The notes under the pieces were generated by a model. That model was given only the letters and a program-made list of their open reading frames with translations. It did no database searches and was not told the DNA's origin. A stretch of DNA of 64,000 nucleotides, from NCBI RefSeq assembly GCF_026343295.1, contig NZ_JAPELY010000001.1, forward strand, positions 1,116,001-1,180,000, given 5' to 3'. How positions within the stretch are numbered: the stretch's first letter is position 1; every line of letters begins with the position of its first letter. Below, in pieces: positions 1 through 8,737 of this stretch. Made by a program: the position numbers and the translations under genes. The stretch comes from Streptomyces sp. NBC_00083 (GTDB taxonomy: Bacteria > Actinomycetota > Actinomycetes > Streptomycetales > Streptomycetaceae).

Positions 1-2
1 TG

Positions 3-290
3 CTCTCACCCGGCCCCACCGCGAGCCTCATCGCCCGCGTCCTGCGCGCCCCCGGCCCGGCGACGGGCGGCGGCACCGGAGCGGTGGCCGCGCTCTCCGA
101 CCGCGAACGCGAAGTGCTCACCCTGGTCGCCCGCGGCCTCAACAACACGGAGATCGCCGACACCCTCGCCCTGAGCCCCCTCACCGCGAAGACCCACGTC
201 AGCCGCATCATGGGCAAGTGCGGCGTACGCGACCGGGCCCAGCTGGTGATCCTCGCGTACGAATCGGGCCTGGTGGTCCCGGGCGGATGA
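3..290 (+). CDS. LuxR/NarL-family response regulator, C-terminal part (5' end outside window)
   Basis: Partial gene; the frame is open from base 3 and its start lies left of the window. About 95 residues are visible: the end of a probable receiver or linker region, a short Gly/Pro linker, then a complete LuxR-type HTH. The HTH shows LSDREREVLTLVARGLNNTEIA followed by a recognition helix region (LTAKTHVSRIMGK), which identifies a DNA-binding output domain of the NarL/FixJ class. The protein ends with a short tail (YESGLVVPGG). The lipoprotein gene downstream is convergent. No receiver phosphoacceptor can be seen, so calling it a two-component regulator rather than another LuxR protein is an inference from the preceding IARVL-like linker. 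Confidence 0.85.
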   Translation, partial: LSPGPTASLIARVLRAPGPATGGGTGAVAALSDREREVLTLVARGLNNTEIADTLALSPLTAKTHVSRIMGKCGVRDRAQLVILAYESGLVVPGG

Positions 291-329
291 GCCGAAGGGG
301 ACGGGACACGGCGGGGCGGGGCGGGCGGC

Positions 330-1043
330 TCAGCCCCGGCCGGGCTGCTTCGACCGCGTACCGTCGGCCGGCTGGATCAGCGAATCCTCGGAAGGCCGCG
401 TCGTGACGGAGCCCCTGGCCGGATCGGCGGCGGCGGGCAGCGGGGCGAGCTCGGCGCCGTTCCAGCGCAGCGTCGTCGCGGACTGGTGGTCGCGGCCGCC
501 CGCGGGCTCGGTGACCACCAGGTCCGTGCCGAGCGTCTCCGCACTCAGACCGGGCCGCCCCGCGTATTCGAGGACGGCGTGGGCCCGCTCGCCCACCGCG
601 GTGTACACCCACAGGATCGTCCGGCCCAAGTCGTCGTAGGCGAGCACCAGTTCACGCTCCCCGTCCCCCGTGAGATCGGCATACGCCGGCGGCCGCAGCC
701 GGCACGACGAACCGTCCGGGCACTCCTTGAGCCCGCTCTGCACCGCACGGTCCGTACCGGGATCGGCGGCCAGCAGCCGCACCCCGTCGATACGCGTGAA
801 ATCCCCGCCCGGCACCGTCACGCCCGGCACCGGCCCCCGCGCGTGGAAACCCTGACCGGGCTTGGCGGGCGCCGCGGACGCGGTGCGGCCGGGCCACAGC
901 GGCGAAGCGGTGACGGACGCCGACGGCGTCGGCGCGGGCCCGTCGTCCCGCACCCCCTCACCCGCCGAGCACCCCGCGAGCACCAGCACGACAAGCGCAC
1001 AGCCCGCCGCGCGAGCACGGCGGACGGTCGTCGGCAGCGGCAT
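330..1043 (-). CDS. Secreted lipoprotein with FG-GAP-like C-terminal region
   Basis: Predicted 237-residue lipoprotein. I chose the ATG at 1043 because it is followed at once by Arg residues, a hydrophobic stretch (CALVVLVLAGCSAG) and a lipobox LAGC with Cys at about residue 22; a longer frame upstream lacks a signal peptide. A Pro/Ser/Thr-rich linker follows, then a region with YADLTGDGERELVLAYD and a WVYTAVGERAHAVLEY strand pattern typical of FG-GAP/VCBS-like extracellular repeats. It has a same-length paralogue at 42559-43272, sharing the DLTGxDG...EL-L motif, the V-VYTA strand, an ETxGxDLV segment and a final RWNG/RWDG turn. It is convergent with a LuxR regulator. The function is unknown; a cell-surface sensing or signalling accessory role is possible. 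Confidence 0.8.
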   Translation of the reverse strand: MPLPTTVRRARAAGCALVVLVLAGCSAGEGVRDDGPAPTPSASVTASPLWPGRTASAAPAKPGQGFHARGPVPGVTVPGGDFTRIDGVRLLAADPGTDRAVQSGLKECPDGSSCRLRPPAYADLTGDGERELVLAYDDLGRTILWVYTAVGERAHAVLEYAGRPGLSAETLGTDLVVTEPAGGRDHQSATTLRWNGAELAPLPAAADPARGSVTTRPSEDSLIQPADGTRSKQPGRG

Positions 1044-1348
1044 TCCGGTCCGTCCAGGGGTGAGATCGACGACAAGCGTCAAGGCCAAGCGGAACGAGAA
1101 GGCCCGCTGCCGCAATGGTGCCCCATCGGGCTGTGCGAACCCGGTGAACCGAGGAGCTCCGCCCCGCACGAGCTGCCCGGAGCGCTTGAACGGCAAGGGC
1201 GGCGCCCAGCGGCGTGATCCCTGCCACGTAGCCCCGCCGGGCCGGTGGCCCCGCTCGCACAGTTCCCCGCACCCCTGGCGGGATGGGAGCCGCCCGGCGC
1301 GCCCGGGGTCTGGGGCCGAGCCCGGAAGGCGTGCGGGAGAATGGGCGC
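1044..1348. other. Divergent intergenic region, lipoprotein / recO
   Basis: A 305-bp gene-free stretch between divergent starts, so it must hold both promoters. I see no convincing -35/-10 pair, no inverted repeat longer than about 6 bp and no short ORF with a good ribosome binding site. Confidence 0.5.
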
Positions 1349-2098
1349 ATGAGCCTGTTCCGCGACGATGGCATCGTGCTGCGCACCCAGAAGCTGGGTG
1401 AAGCCGACCGCATCATCACGCTGCTCACCCGCGGACACGGGCGGGTGCGGGCCGTCGCGCGCGGGGTGCGGCGCACCAAGTCGAAGTTCGGGGCCCGGCT
1501 CGAACCGTTCAGCCACGTCGACGTGCAGTTCTTCGCACGCGGCAGCGAACTCGTCGGCCGCGGCCTCCCCCTGTGCACCCAGAGTGAGACCATCGCCCCG
1601 TACGGTGGCGGCATCGTCGCCGACTACGCCCGCTACACCGCCGGCACCGCCATGCTGGAGACGGCGGAACGGTTCACCGACAACGAGGGCGAACCCGCCG
1701 TCCAGCAGTACCTGCTCCTCGTCGGCGGCCTGCGCACCCTAGCCCGCGGCGAACACGCCCCCCACCTCATCCTCGACGCCTTCCTGCTGCGCTCCCTCGC
1801 CGTCAACGGCTACGCGCCGAGCTTCGACGACTGCGCGAAGTGCGGCATCCACGGCCCCAACCGGTTCTTCTCCGTCGCGAGCGGCGGCGTGGTCTGCGGT
1901 GACTGCCGCGTACCCGGCAGCGTCGTACCCTCTGCGGAGGCCGTCGGCCTGCTCAGCGCGCTGCTCACGGGGGACTGGGAGACGGCGGACGCGAGCGAGC
2001 CGCGGCATGTGCGGGAGGGAAGCGGGCTCGTATCGGCCTATCTGCACTGGCACTTGGAGCGCGGCCTGCGCTCCTTGCGGTACGTAGAGAAGAACTGA
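1349..2098 (+). CDS. recO: DNA repair protein RecO
   Basis: RecO (249 residues) helps load RecA onto SSB-coated single-stranded DNA with RecR in the RecFOR gap-repair pathway. The N-terminus MSLFRDDGIVLRTQKLGEAD with RIITLLTRGHGRVRAVARGVRR is the OB-fold domain of the family. A Cys cluster in the C-terminal half (CAKCGIHG ... CGDCR) is the zinc site found in many actinobacterial and deinococcal RecO proteins. I took the ATG at 1349 because the family begins exactly there; an upstream in-frame extension is not conserved in character. It lies 57 bp ahead of uppS on the same strand, as is usual in actinomycetes, and the two may be co-transcribed. Confidence 0.96.
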   Translation: MSLFRDDGIVLRTQKLGEADRIITLLTRGHGRVRAVARGVRRTKSKFGARLEPFSHVDVQFFARGSELVGRGLPLCTQSETIAPYGGGIVADYARYTAGTAMLETAERFTDNEGEPAVQQYLLLVGGLRTLARGEHAPHLILDAFLLRSLAVNGYAPSFDDCAKCGIHGPNRFFSVASGGVVCGDCRVPGSVVPSAEAVGLLSALLTGDWETADASEPRHVREGSGLVSAYLHWHLERGLRSLRYVEKN

Positions 2099-2155
2099 GC
2101 GGCGTCACAGCGGCACAGAGCATCTGACGCAGAGCATCTAGGGAGAGAGCTCCAC

Positions 2156-3004
2156 ATGGCAGTACGCGGAATCCTGGGCGGCCGGTCCCGGCGCGACTAC
2201 AAGACCCCCGAGCCCCACCACTCGGGCGCGGTACCGCCGAAGATCCCGGCCGAGCTGGTGCCGAACCACGTCGCGTGCGTCATGGACGGCAACGGGCGCT
2301 GGGCCAAGGAGCGCGGGCTGCCCCGCACCGAGGGGCACAAGGTCGGCGAGGGCGTCGTCCTCGACGTGCTCAAGGGCTGCCTGGAGATGGGCGTCAAGAA
2401 CCTCTCCCTGTACGCCTTCTCCACCGAGAACTGGAAGCGGTCGCCCGAAGAGGTCCGCTTCCTGATGAACTTCAACCGTGACGTCATCCGGCGCCGCCGC
2501 GACGAGATGAACGAGCTCGGCATCCGCATCCGCTGGGTGGGCCGCATGCCCAAGATGTGGAAGTCCGTGGTGCAGGAGCTCCAGGTCGCGCAGGAGCAGA
2601 CCGTCGACAACGACGCGATGACGCTGTACTTCTGCGTCAACTACGGCGGGCGCGCCGAGCTCGCGGACGCGGCGCAGGCGATCGCGCGGGACGTGGCGGC
2701 GGGCAAGCTCGATCCGTCGAAGGTCAACGAGAAGACCTTCGCGAAGTACCTGTACTACCCGGACATGCCGGACGTCGACCTGTTCCTGCGGCCGAGCGGG
2801 GAGCAGCGGACCTCCAACTACCTGATCTGGCAGTCGAGTTACGCGGAGATGGTGTTCCAGGACGTGCTGTGGCCGGACTTCGACCGGCGTGACCTGTGGC
2901 GGGCCTGTCTCGAATTCGCCTCCCGCGACCGGCGTTTCGGGGGAGCGATCCCCAACGAGGCGCTGGCCGCGCTGGACAAGAGCGGCGACGCCCCCCGCCC
3001 CTGA
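2156..3004 (+). CDS. uppS: Isoprenyl transferase (undecaprenyl diphosphate synthase family)
   Basis: Cis-prenyltransferase of 282 residues, which condenses isopentenyl diphosphate onto an allylic primer to make the polyprenyl diphosphate carrier for cell-wall and glycan synthesis. The catalytic Asp is D44 in the signature MDGNGRWA. The C-terminal signature [18 protein letters not shown] is intact and includes the diphosphate-binding Arg residues and the Glu. The first 30 residues (basic, with HH) precede the core, as in other actinobacterial versions. A purine-rich ribosome binding site (AGGGAGAGAG) stands about 6 bp before the ATG. It follows recO directly; the downstream spacer is repeat-rich and then meets the convergent zinc operon. 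Confidence 0.95.
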   Translation: MAVRGILGGRSRRDYKTPEPHHSGAVPPKIPAELVPNHVACVMDGNGRWAKERGLPRTEGHKVGEGVVLDVLKGCLEMGVKNLSLYAFSTENWKRSPEEVRFLMNFNRDVIRRRRDEMNELGIRIRWVGRMPKMWKSVVQELQVAQEQTVDNDAMTLYFCVNYGGRAELADAAQAIARDVAAGKLDPSKVNEKTFAKYLYYPDMPDVDLFLRPSGEQRTSNYLIWQSSYAEMVFQDVLWPDFDRRDLWRACLEFASRDRRFGGAIPNEALAALDKSGDAPRP

Positions 3005-3426
3005 CCCCGCCCCACACGAACGGGGTCCCCGGGGCCCCGCCCCGGCCCCCGTTCCGCACCCGAAAGCCGCTCGTCCTCAACCGCCGGACGGGCTGGGATG
3101 GCCTGGATGGGGCATGCCGCCAAGACCAACCCCGCTAGGGGCGCGGGGAACTGCGCGCCAAGCCACGCACGGTCCGCACCCTGAAGCCGGCCCCTGGGGC
3201 TCCGCCCCAGACCCCGTTCGCGCCTGAAGGGCGCTCGTCCTCAAACGCCGGACGGGCTGAGGTGGCCCGCACGGGCCGGGGTCGAGCAGCCGGACGGGCT
3301 GGGGTGGCCGATGCTGGGCACCCTGCCCGAGAGCAGCCCACCTGGGGGCGCGGGCACGGTCCGCACCCGAAGGCGGGGTTGCCTGGGGCTCCGCCCCGGG
3401 GCTTGGCGGGTCGGCGTCCCGCGGAG
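3005..3426. repeat. Gene-free convergent spacer with dispersed intergenic repeats
   Basis: A 422-bp spacer between the 3' ends of uppS and zur with no credible gene. It holds two good copies (3071-3095 and 3235-3259) and one degenerate copy of a motif whose core is CGCCGGACGGGCTG preceded by TCGTCCTCAA. It also holds a GC palindrome CTGGGGCTCCGCCCCAG (3194-3210) with a second copy near 3383-3400, and the element GGGGCGCGGGGAACTGCGCG near 3136. The same elements occur, mostly inverted, in the spacer after glyS. The palindrome could end transcription from both sides. Confidence 0.7.
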
Positions 3427-3858
3427 CTACTCCGCGCCCGCGCACACCTCACACGTCCCGAAGATCTCCACCGTGTGGGCCACGTTCACATACCCGTGCT
3501 GCGACGCGATCGACTCCGCCCACTTCTCGACCGCCGGCCCCTCGACCTCCACCGCCTTGCCGCACACCCGGCACACCAGGTGATGGTGGTGGTCGCCGGA
3601 GGAGCAGCGCCGGTACACCGACTCCCCGTCGCTGGTGCGCAGCACATCCACCTCGCCGGCGTCCGCGAGGGACTGCAGCGTGCGGTAGACGGTGGTCAGG
3701 CCCACCGAGTCGCCCCGGTGCTTGAGCATGTCGTGCAGCTCCTGCGCGCTGCGGAACTCGTCCACCTCGTCCAGCGCCGCCGCCACCGCGGCACGCTGCC
3801 GGGTCGACCGGCCTCGTACGGGGGCGGTATTGGACCCGCCGAGCGGCGCTGTCGTCAC
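3427..3858 (-). CDS. zur: Zinc-responsive Fur-family repressor Zur
   Basis: Fur-family regulator of 143 residues. In actinomycetes Zur with zinc bound represses zinc uptake and alternative ribosomal proteins. The winged helix is visible at about residues 18-80 (STRQRAAVAAALDEVDEFRSAQELHD..GLTTVYRTLQSLADAGEV). The metal domain shows a GDHHHHLVC cluster at about 88-96, the pair CRVC, and the C-terminal pair CEVC of the structural zinc site. Identity as Zur rather than Fur or Nur is inferred from its position as the last gene of the znu operon. The GTG at 3858 was chosen because GGAGG lies 5 bp upstream; the 59-bp gap to znuB is compatible with co-transcription. Confidence 0.93.
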   Translation of the reverse strand: MTTAPLGGSNTAPVRGRSTRQRAAVAAALDEVDEFRSAQELHDMLKHRGDSVGLTTVYRTLQSLADAGEVDVLRTSDGESVYRRCSSGDHHHHLVCRVCGKAVEVEGPAVEKWAESIASQHGYVNVAHTVEIFGTCEVCAGAE

Positions 3859-3917
3859 AGGTGCCTCCAAGCCTTGACCCGTACAAACCTTCCTCGGGCC
3901 ATTGTGCCAGCTCCCGC

Positions 3918-4850
3918 TCAGGCCGTGACCTCGCCGGCCTGAGGCTTTGCGGGGCCGGGCACGCCACCGGGTGCCCCGCCGGGTACGTCGAGGCCGCACT
4001 CGCCCTCGCCCGGCGACGCCGCCGCCGTGGCGCGGGCCCGCCGCCTGGCCAGGGGCGCGGCGAGCGCGGTCAGGGCGATGAAGATCGCGATCGTGAACAG
4101 GACGATGACGGCGCCGGGCGGCACGTCCTCGTAGTACGTGACGACCGTTCCGCTCAGCGTGACCGTCACGCCGATCGCCACCGCGATCGCGAAGGTCCAG
4201 GCGAAGCTGCGGGACAGCTGCTGGGCGGCGGCGACCGGCACCACCATCAGCGCGGAGACCAGGAGCAGGCCCACCACCCGCATCGCGACCGTGACGGTGA
4301 CCGCCGCCGTGACCGCGGTGAGCAGGTTCAGGGCGCGCACCGGCAGTCCCGTCACCCGGGCGAACTCCTCGTCCTGGCTGACCGCGAAGAGCTGGCGGCG
4401 CAGGCCGACGGTGACGATCAGGACGAACGCGGCGAGGAGGCTGATGGCCCACACGTCGGAGCGGGAGACCGTCGCGAGGGAGCCGAAGAGGTAGGAGTTG
4501 AGGTTGGCGGTGGAGCCGCCGGGCGCGAGGTTGATGAAGAGCACACCGCCCGCCATGCCGCCGTAGAACAGCATCGCGAGCGCGATGTCGCCGCGCGTCT
4601 TGCCGTACCAGCGGATCAGTTCCATGGTGACCGCGCCGAGCACGGAGACCAGGGTCGCCATCCACACCGGTGAGGTGGAGAGCAGGAAGCCGAGGCCGAC
4701 GCCGGTCATCGCCACGTGGCCGATGCCGTCGCCCATGAGGGCCTGGCGGCGCTGGACGAGGTAGATCCCGACGGCCGGCGCGGTGATGCCGACGAGGGCG
4801 GCGGCGAACAACGCCCGTTGCATGAAAGCGGAGTTGAGGAGTTCCATCAT
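3918..4850 (-). CDS. znuB: Zinc ABC transporter permease
   Basis: Permease (310 residues) of the ABC-3 metal family, forming the membrane channel of the high-affinity zinc importer with ZnuC and ZnuA. It has eight or nine hydrophobic segments beginning FMQRALFAAALVGITAPAVGIYLVQRRQALMGDGIGHVAMTGVGLG, which is the conserved N-terminal block of the family. Later segments VGLLLVSALMVVPVAAAQ and SGTVVTYYEDVPPGAVIVL are also family-typical. The C-terminal tail after about residue 265 is polar and Pro-rich. Two ATG codons stand together at 4850 and 4847, two bases after the znuC stop, so translational coupling is likely. Confidence 0.95.
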   Translation of the reverse strand: MMELLNSAFMQRALFAAALVGITAPAVGIYLVQRRQALMGDGIGHVAMTGVGLGFLLSTSPVWMATLVSVLGAVTMELIRWYGKTRGDIALAMLFYGGMAGGVLFINLAPGGSTANLNSYLFGSLATVSRSDVWAISLLAAFVLIVTVGLRRQLFAVSQDEEFARVTGLPVRALNLLTAVTAAVTVTVAMRVVGLLLVSALMVVPVAAAQQLSRSFAWTFAIAVAIGVTVTLSGTVVTYYEDVPPGAVIVLFTIAIFIALTALAAPLARRRARATAAASPGEGECGLDVPGGAPGGVPGPAKPQAGEVTA

Positions 4851-4852
4851 GA

Positions 4853-5674
4853 TCAGGTCAGCAGTCCCGTGCGTACCGGCTCGGCGGCCGTGTGCGGATG
4901 TACGTGGTCGTGGCCGGGCAGCGCGTGCTGGCCGACGGCCCTCGGCGGCGGCCCGTCGTGCACGACGCAGCCGTCGCGCAGCACCACCGCCCGGTCGATG
5001 AGGGGTTCCAGCGGCCCGAGTTCGTGCAGGACGAGCAGGACGGACGCACCGGCGGCGACCTGTTCGCGCAGGGTCGCCGCGAGGATCTCCTGGCTCTCGA
5101 TGTCGACGCCCGCCATCGGCTCGTCCATGATCAGGAGTTCGGGTTCGGCGGCCAACGCCCGTGCGATCAGGACGCGTTGGTGCTGGCCGCCGGAGAGTGC
5201 GTCGACGGAGTCCTTCGCGCGGTCGGCGAGGCCCACGGCCGCGATCGCCGCGTCGACGGCCTCGCGGTCGGCCTTGCGCAGGACGCCGAAGCGGGCCCGG
5301 GAGAGGCGGCCGGTGGAGACGACCTCGCGGATCGTGGCGGGCACGCCGCCCGCGGCCGTGGTGCGCTGCGGTACGTAGCCGACGCGCCCCCAGTCGCGAA
5401 AGCGCCGGCGGGGGGTGCCGAAGATCTCGACGGTGCCGCCGCTGAGCGGCACCTGGCCGATGAGGGTGCGGATCGCCGTCGACTTGCCGGAGCCGTTCGC
5501 GCCGAGCAGGGCCACGACCTCGCCGGGCATGACGGTCAGGTCGATGCCGCGCAGGACGGGGCGCGAGCCGAGCTCGGCGGTCACCTTGGTGAGGGCTATG
5601 ACGGGGGAGGGGGATGCGGCGGGGGTGGGGGCCGCGGAGGGCGTGGCAGGGGCTGCGGGTGTGACGGGCGCCAT
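4853..5674 (-). CDS. znuC: Zinc ABC transporter ATP-binding protein
   Basis: ATPase of the zinc importer, 273 residues from the ATG at 5674. Walker A is GANGSGKST at about residues 58-66, the Q-loop is in GYVPQR, the signature is LSGGQHQR, Walker B is LLIMDEP and the H-loop is LVLHELG. The first 25 residues are an Ala/Pro-rich extension. A GGAGG stands 8 bp before the ATG. An alternative GTG at 5710 would overlap the znuA stop by 4 bp, which is also a credible coupled start. The C-terminus carries several His residues (HALPGHDHVHPHT) that could bind zinc, but this is only a composition argument. Confidence 0.95.
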   Translation of the reverse strand: MAPVTPAAPATPSAAPTPAASPSPVIALTKVTAELGSRPVLRGIDLTVMPGEVVALLGANGSGKSTAIRTLIGQVPLSGGTVEIFGTPRRRFRDWGRVGYVPQRTTAAGGVPATIREVVSTGRLSRARFGVLRKADREAVDAAIAAVGLADRAKDSVDALSGGQHQRVLIARALAAEPELLIMDEPMAGVDIESQEILAATLREQVAAGASVLLVLHELGPLEPLIDRAVVLRDGCVVHDGPPPRAVGQHALPGHDHVHPHTAAEPVRTGLLT

Positions 5675-5706
5675 GGCGGGAGCCTCCAAAGCGGTGGGCA
5701 GGATGG

Positions 5707-6732
5707 TCACTTGGCGGTGAGCGCCGTGGTCAGGGCGGTCAGGTTGGACCGCATCACCGAGAAGTAGTCGGTGCCCCTCGACCGGTCGGTGATCCCCTCC
5801 AGGGGGTCCAGGACGTCGGTCTTGAGCGAGGCGTCCGAGGCGAGGGTCTTGGCGGTCTTGTCGCTGACCAGCGTCTCGTAGAAGACGGTCGTGACGCCGT
5901 CGGCCTTCGCCATCTTCTGGAGGTCCCTGATCCGCGCGGGGCTGGGCTCGGAGTCCGGGTCGAGGCCGTTGATGGCCTCCTCGGTCAGCCCGTAGCGCTC
6001 GGCGAGGTAGCCGAAGGCGGCGTGGGTGGTGATGAAGACCCGGGAGGTGAGGGCCGTGGAGTTCTTGAGGGCGGCCGCGTACTCCTTGTCGAGGGCGCCG
6101 AGCCTGCCCACCAGCGTGTCGGTGTTCTTGCGGTAGTCCGCGGCGTGCGCGGGGTCGGCCTTGGCGAGGGCGGCGCCGACGCCCTTGGCGACCTCGGCGT
6201 ACTTCACCGGGTCGAGCCAGATGTGCGGGTCGTCGCCGGCCTCGGAGTGACGGTGGCCGTGCTCGCCCCCGCTCCCTCCCGCCTCGTCGCCCTGCTCGCC
6301 TTCGGCGCCGGTGGTGTGGTCGTGGGCCGCGGCGTGGCCGCCCACTTCGTTGCCGTGCTTCTCCATCGAGGTGAGCGTCGAGGCGTCGATCTTCGTCTTG
6401 AGGTCGGCCTGGGCGACCGCCGCGTCGACGGCGGGCTGGAGGCCCTTGAGGTAGACGACCGCGTCGGCGTCGTTGAGCTTCGCGGTCTGGCGGGCGCTGA
6501 TCTCCAGGTCGTGCGGCTCCACGCCGGGCTTGGTCAGCGCGGTGACCGCCACATGGTCCCCGCCTATCTGCTCGGTCAGGAACTGCAGCGGATAGAACGA
6601 CGCCACCACGTCCAGCCTGCCGTCCTTCCTGCCGTCGCCGGAGCCTTCCGCACCGCAGGCCGTGAGGGCGGTGAGGCCGAGGAGGGCGGCGCAGGAGAGG
6701 GCGGCCGTGGGTATGAGGCGGCGTACGTTCAT
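5707..6732 (-). CDS. znuA: Zinc ABC transporter substrate-binding lipoprotein
   Basis: Cluster A-I metal-binding protein (341 residues) that delivers zinc to ZnuBC outside the membrane. The signal peptide ends in a lipobox LTAC with Cys26. Likely zinc ligands are His74 (VEPHD) and His170 (DPHIWLDP), with the acidic-His-rich loop typical of ZnuA between them (about residues 126-162, several HDH/HGHRH clusters). The ATG at 6732 was preferred to those at 6741 and 6750 because the basic n-region and signal peptide start there and a promoter-like TTGACA lies just upstream. It is the first gene of znuA-znuC-znuB-zur, read away from glyS. Confidence 0.95.
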   Translation of the reverse strand: MNVRRLIPTAALSCAALLGLTALTACGAEGSGDGRKDGRLDVVASFYPLQFLTEQIGGDHVAVTALTKPGVEPHDLEISARQTAKLNDADAVVYLKGLQPAVDAAVAQADLKTKIDASTLTSMEKHGNEVGGHAAAHDHTTGAEGEQGDEAGGSGGEHGHRHSEAGDDPHIWLDPVKYAEVAKGVGAALAKADPAHAADYRKNTDTLVGRLGALDKEYAAALKNSTALTSRVFITTHAAFGYLAERYGLTEEAINGLDPDSEPSPARIRDLQKMAKADGVTTVFYETLVSDKTAKTLASDASLKTDVLDPLEGITDRSRGTDYFSVMRSNLTALTTALTAK

Positions 6733-6768
6733 GACATCCATTTTCAACAAAGATGGAAACGGTTGTCA
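6732..6768 (-). promoter_or_regulatory. Two Zur-type boxes at the znuA promoter
   Basis: Two 15-bp imperfect palindromes close to the actinobacterial Zur consensus (TGAAAATnATTTTCA, from memory). Read on the + strand they are tgacatccattttca (6732-6746) and tggaaacggttgtca (6754-6768). On the znuA strand a TTGACA forms part of the distal box, and GAAAAT lies 17 bp downstream in the proximal box, abutting the start codon. Such spacing predicts a transcript starting at or next to the ATG, so a leaderless mRNA is possible. No Shine-Dalgarno sequence is visible. Confidence 0.72.
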
Positions 6769-6898
6769 ATAATCAGTACGGGTGGCCCCCCGCACAGGAC
6801 CCCGCGCGACAACCGATTTGATAGAGGGGGTGCGACCGCCGGTAATCTGAAGGCTTCGCCGTTCCCCCGTTCACGTCGTCGTTAATGAAGAGAGCACC

Positions 6899-8281
6899 GT
6901 GGCCGCCGACAAGATCGACACCATCGTCAACCTGAGCAAGCGCCGTGGCTTCGTCTACCCGTGCAGCGAGATCTACGGCGGCCAGAAGGCCGCCTGGGAC
7001 TACGGGCCGCTGGGTGTCGAGCTGAAGGAGAACCTGAAGCGCCAGTGGTGGCGCTACATGGTCACCTCGCGTGAGGACGTCGTCGGCATCGACTCGTCGG
7101 TGATCCTGGCCTCCGAGGTCTGGGAGGCCTCCGGCCACGTCGCCACCTTCACCGACCCGCTCACCGAGTGCACCTCCTGCCACAAGCGTTTCCGCGCGGA
7201 CCACCTCGAAGAGGCGTACGAGGAGAAGCACGGCAAGGCCCCCGAGAACGGCCTCGCCGACCTCAACTGCCCCAACTGCGGCAACAAGGGCACCTTCACC
7301 GAGCCCAAGAGCTTCTCCGGCCTGCTCTCCACCCACCTCGGCCCCACCCAGGACACCGCCTCCGTCGCCTACCTGCGCCCCGAGACCGCCCAGGGCATCT
7401 TCACCAACTTCGGCCAGGTCCTGCAGACTTCCCGCAAGAAGCCGCCGTTCGGCATCGCGCAGATGGGCAAGTCCTTCCGCAACGAGATCACGCCCGGCAA
7501 CTTCATCTTCCGCACCCGCGAGTTCGAGCAGATGGAGATGGAGTTCTTCGTCAAGCCCGGCGAGGACGAGCAGTGGCAGGAATACTGGATGGAGCAGCGC
7601 TGGAACTGGTACACCGGCCTCGGCCTGCGTGAAGAGAACATGCGCTGGTTCGAGCACCCGCAGGAGAAGCTCTCCCACTACTCCAAGCGCACCGCCGACA
7701 TCGAGTACCGCTTCAGCTTCGGCGGCAGCGAGTGGGGCGAGCTCGAAGGCGTCGCCAACCGCACCGACTACGACCTCAACGCCCACTCCAAGGCCTCCGG
7801 CCACGACCTGGTCTACTTCGACCAGGAAGCCGGCGAGCGCTGGACGCCGTACGTCATCGAGCCCGCAGCCGGTGTCGGCCGCGCCATGCTCGCCTTCCTC
7901 CTCGACGCCTACAGCGAGGACGAGGCACCCAACGCCAAGGGCGTCATGGAGAAGCGCGCCGTGATGCGCCTCGACCCGCGCCTCGCGCCCGTCAAGGTCG
8001 CCGTCCTGCCGCTCTCCCGCAACCCGCAGCTCTCCCCGAAGGCCAAGGGCCTCGCGGCGGACCTGCGGCAGAACTGGAACATCGAGTTCGACGACGCCGG
8101 TGCGATCGGGCGCCGCTACCGCCGCCAGGACGAGATCGGCACGCCGTTCTGCGTCACCGTCGACTTCGACACGCTCGACGACAACGCGGTGACGGTGCGC
8201 GAGCGGGACACGATGGCGCAGGAGCGGGTCTCCCTCGACCAGATCCAGCAGTACCTCGCCACCCGCCTCCTCGGCTGCTGA
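6899..8281 (+). CDS. glyS: Glycyl-tRNA synthetase (class II, homodimeric type)
   Basis: Charges tRNA-Gly in the cytoplasm. This 460-residue single-chain enzyme is the eukaryote/archaea-like alpha-2 form usual in actinobacteria. The N-terminus [34 protein letters not shown] is diagnostic. A zinc-binding insertion shows CTSCHKRF and [10 protein letters not shown]. Motif 2 is seen in [25 protein letters not shown] and the glycine-pocket/motif 3 region in [14 protein letters not shown]. The C-terminal anticodon-binding domain begins around [14 protein letters not shown] at 6899 is the only start compatible with the family N-terminus; an upstream ATG at 6885 is out of frame. Confidence 0.97.
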   Translation: MAADKIDTIVNLSKRRGFVYPCSEIYGGQKAAWDYGPLGVELKENLKRQWWRYMVTSREDVVGIDSSVILASEVWEASGHVATFTDPLTECTSCHKRFRADHLEEAYEEKHGKAPENGLADLNCPNCGNKGTFTEPKSFSGLLSTHLGPTQDTASVAYLRPETAQGIFTNFGQVLQTSRKKPPFGIAQMGKSFRNEITPGNFIFRTREFEQMEMEFFVKPGEDEQWQEYWMEQRWNWYTGLGLREENMRWFEHPQEKLSHYSKRTADIEYRFSFGGSEWGELEGVANRTDYDLNAHSKASGHDLVYFDQEAGERWTPYVIEPAAGVGRAMLAFLLDAYSEDEAPNAKGVMEKRAVMRLDPRLAPVKVAVLPLSRNPQLSPKAKGLAADLRQNWNIEFDDAGAIGRRYRRQDEIGTPFCVTVDFDTLDDNAVTVRERDTMAQERVSLDQIQQYLATRLLGC

Positions 8282-8424
8282 CCCCCCGGGGCTCCGCCCC
8301 CGCCCGACCCCACCACGGGTCTCGGACGGGAGCGGGGCCCCGCGCCCCTGAGCGGGTTGCCCTCGGCAGCGTGCCCGGCGTCGGCATCCCTCCCCCTGGG
8401 CAGGGCGCCCGGCCGCGGCATCTT

Positions 8425-8557
8425 CAGCCGGTCCGGCGTGCGAGGACGAGCGCGCTTTCAGCCGGTCCGGCGGTTTGAGGACGAGCGCGCCCTTTCAGTC
8501 TGTCCGGCTGCTCGGTGCCGGGCGCCCACCTCCAGCCCGTCCGGCGTTTGAGGACGA
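8425..8557. repeat. Short interspersed array of a GGTCCGGCG...GAGGACGAGCGC motif
   Basis: Four units begin near 8425, 8459, 8496 and 8533. Units one, two and four share CAGCC-GTCCGGCG followed by GAGGACGA; the third is truncated after TGTCCGG. The spacing is 34-37 bp. The motif is the reverse complement of the one in the uppS-zur spacer. The units are degenerate and too variable for CRISPR repeats. Confidence 0.6.
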
Positions 8558-8737
8558 GCGCCTTTCGGGCGCGAACGGGGTCTGGGGCGGAGCCCCAGGA
8601 GCCTGGACCTCAGCCCCCTCTTCCCGCCCCCGGAGGGTTTCGGGAAGGGGTGGGGTGGGGCATCCCCCGGGGTCTGGGGCGGAGCCCCAGCAACCCCGCC
8701 TGCCGTCTGCGGACCGTGCTGGGGCACCCGCGCAGTT

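Noticed and set aside
3427..4665. A 412-codon frame joining zur to upstream sequence
   Set aside because: The upstream part is a shadow of znuB in another frame; a GGAGG-preceded GTG at 3858 starts zur.
8425..8557. Possible CRISPR array
   Set aside because: The units are degenerate, vary in length (34-37 bp), have no distinct spacers, and no cas genes are present.
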